NCBI GenBank assembly: GCA_905221605.1
Contig: CAJNDS010000019.1
Span: 190,338 to 254,337 of the forward strand
DNA length: 64,000 nucleotides
From: Symbiodinium natans
Taxonomy: Eukaryota > Sar > Dinophyceae > Suessiales > Symbiodiniaceae
Reading direction: 5' to 3'
Part shown: positions 51,621-61,399 of the stretch, in pieces
Layout: each line of letters starts with the position of its first letter
How positions within the stretch are numbered: the first letter of the stretch is position 1
Notes under the pieces: generated by a model
What the model saw: only the letters and a program-made list of their open reading frames with translations
Told to the model about the DNA's origin: nothing
The model's database searches: none
Made by a program: the position numbers and the translations under genes

Positions 51621-51805
51621 CCTAATAACCCATAGAGCCGACTGTTTTTAATAGGACCCTGCTATCCCCCAGGAGGCTCGAGTCCCCCCCAGCGCTTGCC
51701 AAGCTCACCCCCTGCACCCTGAACCCTGAAAACCCTGAACCCTGAACCCTAAACCCTACCCCCCTAAACCCTAAACCCTAAACCCTGAACCCTGAACCCC
51801 AAACC

Positions 51806-51912
51806 CTTGGCAGCCCTGTATTACCCTTTTGCCCTTGCTTGTGTTGGGTTTCCAGGGAAGGTATCCTGATGATAATAATAATAATAATGATAATGGCTAC
51901 TGGGCTGCCAAG
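51806..51912. mobile_element. MITE-like element, family C variant
   Basis: 107 bp with perfect 10-bp inverted ends CTTGGCAGCC and GGCTGCCAAG. The usual A-rich segment is replaced by a GATAATAAT microsatellite. A family A element starts four bases later. Confidence 0.65.
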
Positions 51913-51915
51913 CTA

Positions 51916-52010
51916 TACTTGGAGGTTCATTGGTAGATATAAGTAGGTTGATAAGTATGGCAACTTTACTTATAACCTATTCAGGGCACTTTTAACCCTA
52001 GCCCCTATAA
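51916..52010. mobile_element. Family A element, right end missing
   Basis: TACTTGGAGGTTCATTGGTA and the arm ATAAGTAGGTTGATAAGTATGG are present. The right terminus is not found. Confidence 0.6.
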
Positions 52011-52097
52011 AACCTCTGAACCCGATAAACCCGTAAGAAAGAATACTTTTTTCTTGGGTGGGAGGTTCCATAGGCAACTAGTCGATTAGTGGTTCAG

Positions 52098-52198
52098 GGA
52101 CCCAAAGAGCCCAATACCCCTTAATTAAGGGATATTCCGTAAATCATGCTACGGATCCCCATATTGCTGAATTAAGGGGTTTAGGCTCTCTGGGGACC
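52098..52198. mobile_element. MITE-like element, family D
   Basis: 101 bp. GGGACCCAAAGAGCCCAATA and the right end TTTAGGCTCTCTGGGGACC are inverted; both arms contain CCCTTAATT/AATTAAGGGG. Confidence 0.75.
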
Positions 52199-52463
52199 TG
52201 CCAGCAGAAAAGGCACCGGAAAGGTCTTGTTGGGATTTGGAGGTTGAGCCCTCAATCGTCCCATGTGTGACGAGACGCTGAAGCCCCAAAGCGCTAAACC
52301 CATGCAGTTGAGGGCTTCGACCCGCCGTCACTACTAATTGCTTAAGAACCCCCCCCCCCCCCAAAAAAAAAAAAAAAAAAAACAACAAAAACATATAATC
52401 CCTATATTGCCCTTATAAGGAAGAATATGTTTTTGTTTTTTTGTGTGGGGGGGGGGGGGTCGA

Positions 52464-52528
52464 TCATGCTCTCAGGCTTCCACAGCAGAGGCCATCCGCC
52501 CTGAATGCGACGGTGACCTCGGTGCGCT
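52464..52528 (-). CDS. Terminal exon-like island
   Basis: Minus strand after CTCTCACGAGCAG: two bases, RTEVTVAFRADGLCCGSLRA, TGA. High third-position G/C. A G-run (52447-52459) follows at once on the 3' side. Confidence 0.5.
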
Positions 52529-53632
52529 CTGCTCGTGAGAGGTTACGGCTTCAACTTTAGGGCTGGGGGGTGATCCCTTAAGGTTTAGGGTTAGGGTTTA
52601 GGGTTTAGGGTTTAGGGTTTAGGGTTTAGGGTTTAGGGTTTAGGGTTTAGGGTTTAGGGTTTAGGGTTTAGGGTTCAGGGTTCAGGGTTTAGGGTTTTGG
52701 GCACAAGTTTACAGAGCCCTCCAGAGCGACAAAAGGGCTTAGGGTGGAGACAGGGTGAGGGGGCCTGAGCAATTCAGGGCTTCTAGCATTTCCTAGAATG
52801 GCACTAAAAAATCATTGAAAATATTCCATTTATGATCCTCTTAAGGTTCAGAGTTCAGGGTTTGGGGTTGAACCCAAAATCCAAAAATGTCCCAAAGGCC
52901 AGGCCTACCTAGTTTCCATCTACGCACCGCGGAGGAACTATCATCCCCTGTATAAAAGAAACCAAAGGGTGGTAAACAAGTTCACCCTAGGATTGGCCGA
53001 GGAGGGAAACCTGGAAAGGCACACGCAAAGTCATCGTAGCTGCACCTTCCCTTTCCGGAGTCCTAAACTTCCCTTTCCGGAGTATGTTGAGAAGGATTGC
53101 TTGTTGTGAGGGTCCCTGAGCCCTAAACCCCTAACTCAGCCAGTAAGTATCAGTCGTTGAATCAAGGTGGCCCCACGACCCATTGCAGGAGGAGGGTTCA
53201 GGGCTGAGGGTCCAGAGGATTTAGGGCTTGCGAGAAAGGAGGGTGCCACGAATAGGTCTTCCCACGTCCTAGCGCAGTCTGCAATCCCTAAACCCTAAAC
53301 CCTAAACCCTGAACTCTAAACTCTAAACCCGAGAATCTCGTCAATGCACTCCTGTTGTCGAGGCCCGAACCCTCAACCTTACAAGCTCTGACCTGAGTTC
53401 CTCAGGGTTTCACTGGCCCAGGAAGAAATTGCTTACTTTTTTGAGGTGGAACCCAGAACCCCAAAAAAGAAAGACAGGATGCTGCTGAACAGCCTAGGTT
53501 CTGAACTCAGAAACCCTGAAGCAAGGAAGCGAATTGACTGAACCCTAAACCCTAAACCCTGAACCCTAAACCCTAAACCCTAAACCCGAAACCCTAAACC
53601 CTAAACCACTGCTACCCAGCAGCACGGCTCTG

Positions 53633-53670
53633 GTCTGGATTCGATTGCGCAACCTCAGGGTGCAAGCTCA
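53633..53670 (-). CDS. Exon-like island, strand uncertain
   Basis: Minus strand after CTTGCACCCTGAG: one base, LRNRIQTRAVLL, one base, donor CTGG|GTAGCA. The plus strand reads ATQQHGSGLDSIAQPQGASS with fewer splice signals. Confidence 0.35.
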
Positions 53671-53684
53671 AGTTATGTAAGGTT

Positions 53685-53825
53685 TAGGGTTTAGGGTTTA
53701 GGTTTAGGGTTCAGGGTTCAGGGTTCAGGGTTCAGGGTTCAGGGTTCAGGGTTCAGGGTTCAGGGTTTAGGGTTTAGGGTTTAGGGTTTAGGGTTTAGGG
53801 TTTAGGGTTTAGGGTTTAGGGTTTA
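53685..53825 (+). repeat. TTTAGGG array with a TTCAGGG block
   Basis: About nine consecutive TTCAGGG units lie within TTTAGGG. The same TTCAGGG block pattern is at 59060-59095. Confidence 0.95.
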
Positions 53826-53916
53826 CAAAAGCCGCGCTCTGAACCGCGAGGCCTCGCCCGGGCACCAGCCGAAGGTGCGGCTGTACACGTTGACCTTGGC
53901 CGGTTTCCCCAATTTC
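53823..53916 (-). CDS. Terminal exon-like island
   Basis: Minus strand. Good acceptor ACCCTTCATTCAG. One base, then KLGKPAKVNVYSRTFGWCPG and on to RARLL, with a TAA stop formed at the edge of the telomere array (TTG|TAA|ACCC). Very high third-position G/C. Family unknown. Confidence 0.6.
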
Positions 53917-53927
53917 CTGAATGAAGG

Positions 53928-54130
53928 GTTTAGGGGTTGGGGGTTTAGGGGTTTAGGGGTTTGGGGGTTTAGGGGTTTAGGGGTTTAGGGGTTTAGGGGT
54001 TTAGGGGTTTGAGGGTTTAGGGGTTTAGGGGTTTAGGGGTTTGAGGGTTTAGGGGTTTAGGGGTTTGAGGGTGTAGGGGTTTAGGGGTTTAGGGGTTTAG
54101 GGCTTTAGGGCTTTAGGGCTTAGGGTTTAG
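53928..54130 (+). repeat. TTTAGGGG octamer array
   Basis: About 20 octamers with TTTGAGGG and TTTGGGGG variants, ending in CTTTAGGG units. Confidence 0.95.
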
Positions 54131-54240
54131 AGACCCCAATATCCTTAGCAAAGGAATCGTACGAATAGAAGCTTTTTCTGCAGCACGACTTGCAGCCTCA
54201 GGTGTGCCGTAGAGCAGGAATATCATGCATCGGTCCCTTA

Positions 54241-54363
54241 CTTGGCTGCACTTAGCAGGGTAGCTAAAAATTTGAGTTCTAGCCGCCTTATTCAGAAACC
54301 CAATAGAAACCCAATAAATCCAAAAAGGCTAGGGATCTGAAGTTAGAGTAAAGCACCACAGAG
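54241..54363. mobile_element. Dispersed repeat, family B
   Basis: 123 bp from CTTGGCTGCACTTAGCAGGG to AAAGCACCACAGAG, with a duplicated AACCCAATA. Confidence 0.75.
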
Positions 54364-54889
54364 CTTAGCATGGGACAGCAAAAAGATTTCAACTTTAGCC
54401 TCATCAGGATCCCCGTAACAGGATAGCACTACCTCAAACCGCTAATCATATATGAACAGCAAGCTCTTAGCCCTGGAGCCTGAACGAAAGAGGGTATAGA
54501 GGTTGTTCACGGTTGGGCCTAGGACCCCGGACCCTCAAACCCTCAAACCCTCAAACCCTCAAACCCTAAACCCTAAACCCTAAACCCTAAACCCGAAACC
54601 CACCTAAACCTAGATTTGCGACCAGCGTGCCGGCGCACCCGGCGCCAGACTCTCGCCATCGAGTCGGGGCGGCCTGCTCAGATTTGGTTTGGGGTTTCGG
54701 GTTTAGGGTTTAGGGTTTAGAGTTTAGGGTAGAGGGTTGAGGGTTTGGCTGTCAGGTTTGGGCATTAGGGTCGGAGGGTTTGAGGGCTTCGAACATGTGG
54801 TTTGGGGGGTTTAGGGTGCTTTGGGGTGAAGGGCGCAGGATTCCTTACAGTCTTCTAGAGTTTAAATACCGAACAAGGCCAAAGCTGGA

Positions 54890-55205
54890 TCAGCCCTCCA
54901 GCCTACATCCTATTTGGTAAGCGAACCACGTTCGGCTGCCCGGCGTGCGACCCACAACATCGTCGGCAGGAAGGTGCTTTTGTATGCAGCTCCGGGTATG
55001 TGTGCAGTCATATTCCACCCTGGAAATATGTGATTTCCCGGAACAGCCCGGCTCAAACACAAGAAGGCATCTGTCAAAAGTTTTGTTTGAAATACAATTG
55101 CTCCATCGTTCAGGAGGTAGGGAGAGAGAGGGAGAGAGAATGAAAATAACAAGGCAAAATGACAAGCCAGCCTAAAGAAACATACAAAACAAAACCAGAA
55201 CAAAA
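54890..55205 (-). CDS. Repeat-free block with open minus-strand frames
   Basis: Two overlapping minus frames of 91 and 97 codons, one including KHLPADDVVGRTPGSRTWFA. The first part is pyrimidine-rich and could be intron ahead of an exon. Not resolved. Confidence 0.25.
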
Positions 55206-55494
55206 CATGTCTTCAGGGCCGTCGAAAAAAACAACGATGGACCGGTCACTTCCCGCCTTGGCATGACGCGTGCGGCAGCTCGCGCAGTGGGAGTGGGAGG
55301 TAATGTGGCTGGCGGAGCAAAACGGCGTCGGAGTTTGGGGATCTGGGGGTTAAGGTTTGGGACTTCAGGGTAAGTTTTAAGGTTTATAGGGTCTAGGGTT
55401 TAAGGTTTGGGGTTTGGGGTTTAGGGCTTAGGGTTTAAAGGGCTTAGGGTAAGGTTACGATTGGGAGGATCCCAGAACCCTGAGCCCCTAACGC

Positions 55495-55538
55495 CAGACT
55501 CTGGACGGCAGAGATCTGCCTCCAAATTTCTCCACCTG
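55495..55538 (-). CDS. Exon-like island, frame uncertain
   Basis: Minus strand between TCAAGGGCTGACAG and TGGC|GTTAGGGG. WRNLEADLCRPESG is the most natural reading. The plus strand is also open. Confidence 0.35.
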
Positions 55539-55689
55539 TCAGCCCTTGAATGGACTCAGGGTTTGGGGTTTAGGGTTTGGGGTTTAGGGTTTGGGGTTTA
55601 GGGTTTCGGGTTTAGAGTTAGGGCTTGGGGTTTAGGGTTTAGGGTTTAGAGTTTAGGGTTTAAGGGTTTAGGGTCCTTGAGGAACGTGC

Positions 55690-55740
55690 AAGTCTGATTG
55701 CTGCCGGCTGCTATTCCCAACAGAACCTGATGTGCGTACC
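55690..55740. CDS. Exon-like island, strand uncertain
   Basis: Minus strand after TACGCACATCAG reads VLLGIAAGSNQTCTFLK. The plus strand reads ERASLIAAGCYSQQNLMCVP. Bias is similar in both. Confidence 0.3.
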
Positions 55741-56036
55741 AAATGACCATCTAAGCCCTGAAGCCCCACACGGAGGGGCTGCGCTTGTTCTTCTAAACCC
55801 TAAACCCTAAACCCTAAACCCTAAACCCTAAACCCTAAACCCTAAAACCCTAAACCCTGTAGAGGAAGTGCAACAAAAACGGGCGCCGGGCTATTCTGGC
55901 ATAGGTTCCCTTCGCACTGCGAGCCTGCGAGGGACGTCGCCCTGTCAACCCGGGATCCCTCGAAGCCCTCAATTCCGGTTTAGGATTTAGGGTTTAGGGT
56001 TTAGGGTTTAGGGTTCAGGGTTTACAACGCTTAAGC

Positions 56037-56072
56037 CTGCAGCCATCCAGCAATGTGAAGACCTAGGCGGCC
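56037..56072 (-). CDS. 36-bp exon-like island
   Basis: Minus strand. Excellent acceptor TTCCTTCCTTCTTGCGACAG; GC donor (TGCAG|GCTTAA). 12 codons in phase 0: GRLGLHIAGWLQ. Confidence 0.45.
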
Positions 56073-56528
56073 CTGTCGCAAGAAGGAAGGAAAATCCTGG
56101 ATTTGGGGATCGGGACTGAGCTCTTAAAAGGTATCAGAAATCGTGCTACCTAAGCTGTACCATCAGAGAGTTTCCTGAACATACTCCGGTACATGCAGCC
56201 CCTGTCACCCTAAACCCTAAACCCTAAACCCTAAACCCTAAACCCTAAACCCTAAACCCGAAACCCTTAACCCGAAACCCTAAACCCTAGGTTTAGGGTT
56301 TAGGGTTTAGGGTTTAGGGTTGAGTCTAAGGCTTCCTCAGGATGAGGGGGCGGGTGGGGGGGGGGGGGGTCCTCTTATGCAGTTCCCTGCTTGGGAACCC
56401 TGAACTAAGGGCCAAAGGGCACTGCCAGAATATTGGGCTAGGTTTTAGGGCTTAGGGTTTTGGGTTTAGGCTATCCCCTGAACCCTTAACCCTAAAGCCC
56501 AAAAATGCTCCAACGCCGAGCCCTAAAC

Positions 56529-56580
56529 TCGCCTTCAGGGCCAGGAACATCATGAGGCCCAGAAGCACGAGAGTTATAAT
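56529..56580 (-). CDS. Exon-like island, membrane helix
   Basis: Minus strand between TGTTTGGGTGCCGAG and GGCGA|GTTTAGGG. 17 codons plus one base: IITLVLLGLMMFLALKA, a strongly hydrophobic stretch that fits one transmembrane helix. The donor is the telomere repeat. Confidence 0.55.
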
Positions 56581-56783
56581 CTCGGCACCCAAACAGGCAG
56601 GGTTTGGGGTTTAGGGTTTAGCGGGCTTTCGATGTTTTTGGGAGCAGCCCTGGTTAAAGAACTGGCGCTGTTTCCCCAAACCCCCGAAAAAACCCAAGAG
56701 CCCGAAACCGAAACTCTGCAGCCACCCGCAGCCCCATAACTGCCAACCGGCTAGTACGCCTCATCTTGCAATGTTTTACAATT

Positions 56784-56894
56784 ATTGGCTGCACTTAGTA
56801 GGGTAGCTATAACTGAAATTTCTAGGTGCCTTATTCAGAAACCAAACAAACCAGAAAGGTTAAGGATCTAAAGTTACAGTCAAGCACCACAGAG
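56784..56894. mobile_element. Dispersed repeat, family B
   Basis: TTGGCTGCACTTAGTAGGG to CAAGCACCACAGAG, 111 bp. Confidence 0.75.
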
Positions 56895-58149
56895 AAGTAT
56901 GCAGACGTGAGTTTCTGTCGAAGGTTGGGCATTTGGTAAATACTCTTCCCACATGCCTCCGTGAGACCTCAGCACCCCCCAAACCCCCAAGCAGCTCAGT
57001 CGGTTTCGAGCGTACGGTACCCACACTCAGCACGCTCTAAACCCTCAACCTCTAAACCCTAAACCCTCGACTCTCCACCCTCAATTCTCAGCCTCACCCT
57101 CCAAACCCTAAGCCCTACGCCCGAAGACCTAAACCCTAAACCCTCCACCCTTAGCGTCACCCCGAAGGCCCTCATGTGAAAAGATCACCGCTCGCCAGGG
57201 TCGGGGCAAGTATTCTGGCGATCCTGAGGGTTTAGGTCGTAGGGTTTAGGGTTTAGGGTTGAGGGTTGGTTGAGGAGTTGAGGCTTGCGCTTAATTAGGG
57301 TATTTAGGGTTTTGGGATCAGGGCTTCAGGGGCGTCAGGGCGTTTAGTGTTTAGGGTTTCGGTCATCTCGGACATTTCATGATATGAGCGTGGCTTTCTT
57401 TCCTTGTGGCTTTCGGCCCTTTTTGAGGCAGAGGCACGAAGGGAAAATGAGTCGTCCCATGGCATCCACCCCCCAACCCCCGAACCCCCTGAAACCGAAA
57501 CCCTAGTCTCTGAAACCCAAAACGTCCCTCGAATATGCTAGAAAAACCTCAAGAAACCTTGAAACCCAAACCCCAACACCCTGAACATTAGAGCCCAAAC
57601 CCCCAAACTTGAAACCCCTAAGCCTCAAACCCTACGACTATTTGCTCAACAACCACCCAAACATGAAAAAACATCTTCCTTATAAGAGTGATATAGGAAT
57701 CATTACCGTGTTGAAACGCACATGACGCAGTATCACCAGAAGGACATCCAATGCATAATCTCACTCACCAACATGAACAAGGAACCCCATACAGACTCAA
57801 TAACTAATTAGAGAACTACTCACCCTAAACCCTGAACCCGCATCAGCATGTTCAGCCCATCCTTGAAAGACTACATCCTACGAGAAACGGGCAAAAGAAT
57901 CGAGTCAATGGAAACTGCTTAGAGCCCAGTACTCCTCCGTCAAGGAATTATGTCTATGGTGAGGAATCTTAGTGTTTTTTGAGGTATGCACCGTAAAAAA
58001 GGGGCATTGGGCTCTCCATGCTGAGGGATCTTAGACATTAAGGTACGCTCTTTCATTAAGGGATACTGGGGCTCGCTGGTTTCGATGTGTTCATCTCTTT
58101 CACATATCCCCGCACAATGCTAAAACATAAACCTGCCAGGGTTTAAGGT

Positions 58150-58304
58150 TACTTGGAGGTTCATGGGACTTAATAACCAATTATAACTGTACTTATAACC
58201 CTACTTATAATACCCCTAAAGGGCCTTATAGGGGTTATCCCAATTATAAGTAGGGTTGTAAGTACAGTTATAAGTGGTTAGTAAGTATCAAGAACCTCCA
58301 AGTA
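58150..58304. mobile_element. MITE-like element, family A (best copy)
   Basis: 155 bp with inverted repeats of about 60 bp. TACTTGGAGGTTCATGGGAC, then ACTTATAACCCTACTTATAA, face ATAAGTAGGGTTGTAAGTAC and AAGAACCTCCAAGTA. The whole element can fold on itself. No clear target-site duplication is visible. Confidence 0.85.
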
Positions 58305-59455
58305 GGGAACCCGCAACCCGAGCGCTTTGACTTCTTAGGGGAGCATTCCGTGATTCATCGCAAGGACCCTGGGCAACATGCTTGCTATCATTGCTAATGT
58401 TTCTGTTACTGGTACTATTGGGATTCTTGGTAGTTTTGTTGTTCTTGCCCTTAACGCCTACACCCTAAACCGCAGCTCCTTAAGAACAGTAGATTTGGGG
58501 CTCAACTTGAGGGAGGGCCCAACAGCCGCTGAGCATGTGTAGGCTTTTTTGTTCGGGACTTCAGGGAGTTTAGAGTTTAGGGCTTAGGGAAGCTTGGGGA
58601 ATTTAGGCCCTGGCTGCATTCTCATGCTTAGATCCTCTAGGATTTAAAGGCTTAAGGTTTGACGGGGGTTCAGGGGGTTTGGGCAAAGGGCCGGGGCCGT
58701 TGACTCTCAGGGGTTTGTGGATGCTAGGGTCTAAAAACTCCAAGCTTTTGGGGTTATCAGGGTTGGGGTGTACAAGGGTTTGGGGCGTATAAGTGTTTAG
58801 AGTTTAGGGTTTAGGGTTTAGAGTTTGTAAACGGTTTAGGGATTGGGGTATTGAGGTTGAAGGGTGTGAGTTGAGAAGGTCAACGCGCCGAGGCCCCAGC
58901 GTCATCAAGGTCCCCGGGCACAGAGAGCAAAGGCCTGTGGGTGAACGGACACTTTAGGGTTTCTAGGGTGTTTGGGGTTTCTAGGGTTTGTCGTTGTAGG
59001 CTCTGTAGAGGGTTTGGGGTTCGGTTTAGGGTTTAGGGTTTAGGGTTTAGGGTTTAGGGTTCAGGGTTCAGGGTTCAGGGTTCAGGGTTCAGGGTTTAGG
59101 GTTTAGGGATTGCTTAGACCACATACGGAACCCTATTCTAATCCGAGGGATGCTCCGACATTCCTCCATCAAGGGTTCTTGGAGTCCCCCGGCATAAAGC
59201 TTCAGCTTCAAACCCCAAGGAGCTGTTGGGAGTGTCGGGGGGACTTCGAAACTGCTTGCTTGCTTGGTAGGATCATCCAAGGGGGGTTCAGGTCCTCTAG
59301 GGCGCCAGGGTCCTGACCCCAGCTTGAAAAGGTGGAAGCATGATGGACAAAGGGATCCTTCTTGTGGCGCCCGCTTCAGTGGGGACCGCCCCTGTCATGA
59401 AGGACAGCCACACGTGGGTAGCTACTGCTTCTGGCCTCTTATAAGCACGACAAAG

Positions 59456-59600
59456 GGCCCAGAGAGCCCCAAAACACCTTAACTAAGGAATGTGCCTTGA
59501 AACTAGAAGGGATCCTTAGTACGATTTAGGGGCTTCGACCGGGGGGGACCCAGAGAGCCGAACACCCCGAAATTCAGGATCTGATTTACGGCATCTGCCT
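59456..59600. mobile_element. Two family D ends in a row
   Basis: GGGCCCAGAGAGCCCCAAAA opens one piece. A second ACCCAGAGAGCCGAACACCC starts about 95 bp later in the same orientation. Confidence 0.55.
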
Positions 59601-60199
59601 GAAATATAACCCTAAACTCTAAACCTCAAATCCTAAACCCTAAACGTGAAATTTTAGCGGGGCCCCTAAACCCTAAACCCCAAAACGATGTATCATGGGA
59701 TTAAAGGAAGGGCCCGTTACAGGGGACCTTACGGGTAGTGTAGGGGTTGCTTAGGTACATAGGGACTGTTTTAAGGAGTTTTTAGGCGTTTTTTATAGGG
59801 GAATAAGATTAAAGGTTCTTTCTAGGGGTCCCTCCATGTAGGATGTAGGGAGCTGAAGCTTCCAACTGCTCCAAAAAGCGGAAGCCCGGAACTCCCATTT
59901 TAAAATCCAAAGCCCAAGACCCTAGACTCTAACCTGAAACCGTAGGCCCTTAAGCCTCAACCCTAAACCTTAAACCCTTAACCCTAAACCTTAAACCCTA
60001 AACAACCCTATAACCCTGAATGCTAAAGCGCGCCCTGTCAGAGCCCCGGGCGCGACGAAGGGAAGAAGCCATTCGTGGCGGCACCTACCCCAAGATCCAA
60101 AGGGTGAGGGTTTGAGGTTTGGGGTTTAGATTTTATAGATTTAGGGTTTAGGGCTTAGGGTTTGGGGTTTAGCGTTGAGGGTTTGGTGTTTATTTAGAT

Positions 60200-61000
60200 T
60201 TCATAGAAGTTGTATAGTGTTTGGGTCCCAATAAGTTTGTTGATTGGGCCCCAATAACATGTTCAATCTCTTTTAGACTCTTTTTTTGCGCAAGCATTGA
60301 TTATCATGAATGGGCGTGAAACGATAAATTAAGTTCGAAGAGCCCTCTGTATAATTTTGAAATCTCATATTTCATCATGGTCAGGCAATGATCGGATATC
60401 CATATTTATGGAAAGGAACATTCGGATTTTTCATTTGCAAATAATTCAGGGAATCTTTGAAAGCTTTAAACTGCTATTGGACAGATGTTGTTCTTAATTG
60501 TTTAGGTATTTATATATGAGACGGATCAATATTTGGATTTCAATATAAGCCAGATGACAAAACAGGATTTCAAGTCTTCTCGAATGGGACCCTGTTAATT
60601 CTTGCTTTGCAACTAACTCTAGGGGTCTTTGAAAACCTATTATCAAATTCGGAAATTAGGAAAAGGAATTAGAATGGAATTCAAATTGATGAATTTGCAA
60701 CGCTTCTGGACAGTTTGAACATCTCATGTTTCATCAGACAAAATTTGGATTTAAACAAAAGAAAACTCGGCATTCACATGCAAATATTTCATTCAGTGAA
60801 CAATTGAAAGACTCATACTTCAAAGGGAGAAATCCAAATGATCAAAATAGGAAAACTAGGAAAACGACTTGGAATTTCTTCGAAACCCTCAGAAATTCTG
60901 GGAACAATATTTGAACCGATTCCGGTTATTTTTGAAAATCTTGTATTTCATCACGGTCAGGAGAATCTCAATATTCACATGAAAGAAATTCAATGAACCC
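60200..61000. repeat. AT-rich block of degenerate long repeats
   Basis: Motifs like GAAATCTCATATTTCATCAT recur at about 60358, 60720 and 60942, each followed by GGTCAGG or a diverged form and ATTCACATG-like sequence. No telomere-type repeats. Codons here show no bias. Confidence 0.6.
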
Positions 61001-61004
61001 TCTC

Positions 61005-61375
61005 AACCCACTTCCTTCAGATGAGGTTCCAGAGACGATTTTAAGAAGCTCAAGGAGGCGTTGAACCCTTTCAAGTCCTTTCGTATAGGTAGAATGAGCT
61101 TTTATTGAAGAGGTGCACCAAAAGGCTCAGGGAGGCTTTGAACCCTCTCAACGCTCTTCATATAGGTAGAAGAAATCCTGTTGAAAAGGTCCACAAGAGG
61201 GTCATCAAGAGGCTTTCAAAGGGCTCGGGAACGCTTTGAACCCTCTCAAACCCCTTCTTCTGAAGAGACACTGAAGAGGCTTGCAAGAGGCTCAGGGACC
61301 CCTTCATATAGGTAGAAGAAATTCCTTGCGAGGAGAGAGGTCCACAGTCAGAGTCAGCAGTGAGCATTCAGAGGG
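61005..61375. repeat. Tandem units of about 80-100 bp
   Basis: Three to four diverged units share GGCTCAGGGAGGCTTTGAAC, CCTCTCAA, ATATAGGTAGAAGAAAT and GAAGAGGTCCAC. A further single unit lies at 62930-63003, 1.6 kb away. Confidence 0.7.
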
Positions 61376-61399
61376 AATGTTGAAGGTAACACGAGTGCC

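Larger units (their letters stand above)
1..60200. repeat. Interspersed telomere-type heptamer arrays and variants
   Basis: Arrays of CCCTAAA (or TTTAGGG on the plus strand) recur every few hundred bases, in both orientations and usually with 3 to 25 units. Besides those listed separately they occur at about 2040-2117, 2260-2310, 3058-3115, 8945-8980, 9118-9168, 10905-10950, 15720-15770, 16940-17028, 18475-18700, 18975-19060, 21662-21745, 21825-21893, 22928-22972, 23180-23218, 25165-25290, 30312-30350, 34183-34250, 36470-36548, 37762-37830, 45080-45180, 45288-45400, 45895-45950, 51230-51325, 52585-52695, 55796-55858 and 56210-56285. The stretches between arrays hold exon-like islands, MITE-like elements or unassigned sequence. 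Confidence 0.95.
57200..60200. other. Stretch with few exon signals
   Basis: It contains the family A copy at 58150, family D pieces near 58008-58080 and 59456-59600, and short telomere-type arrays at 57230-57262, 59025-59108 and 60120-60180. Open frames at 59089-59482 lie on both strands without clear splice signals. Otherwise nothing recognised. Confidence 0.4.
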
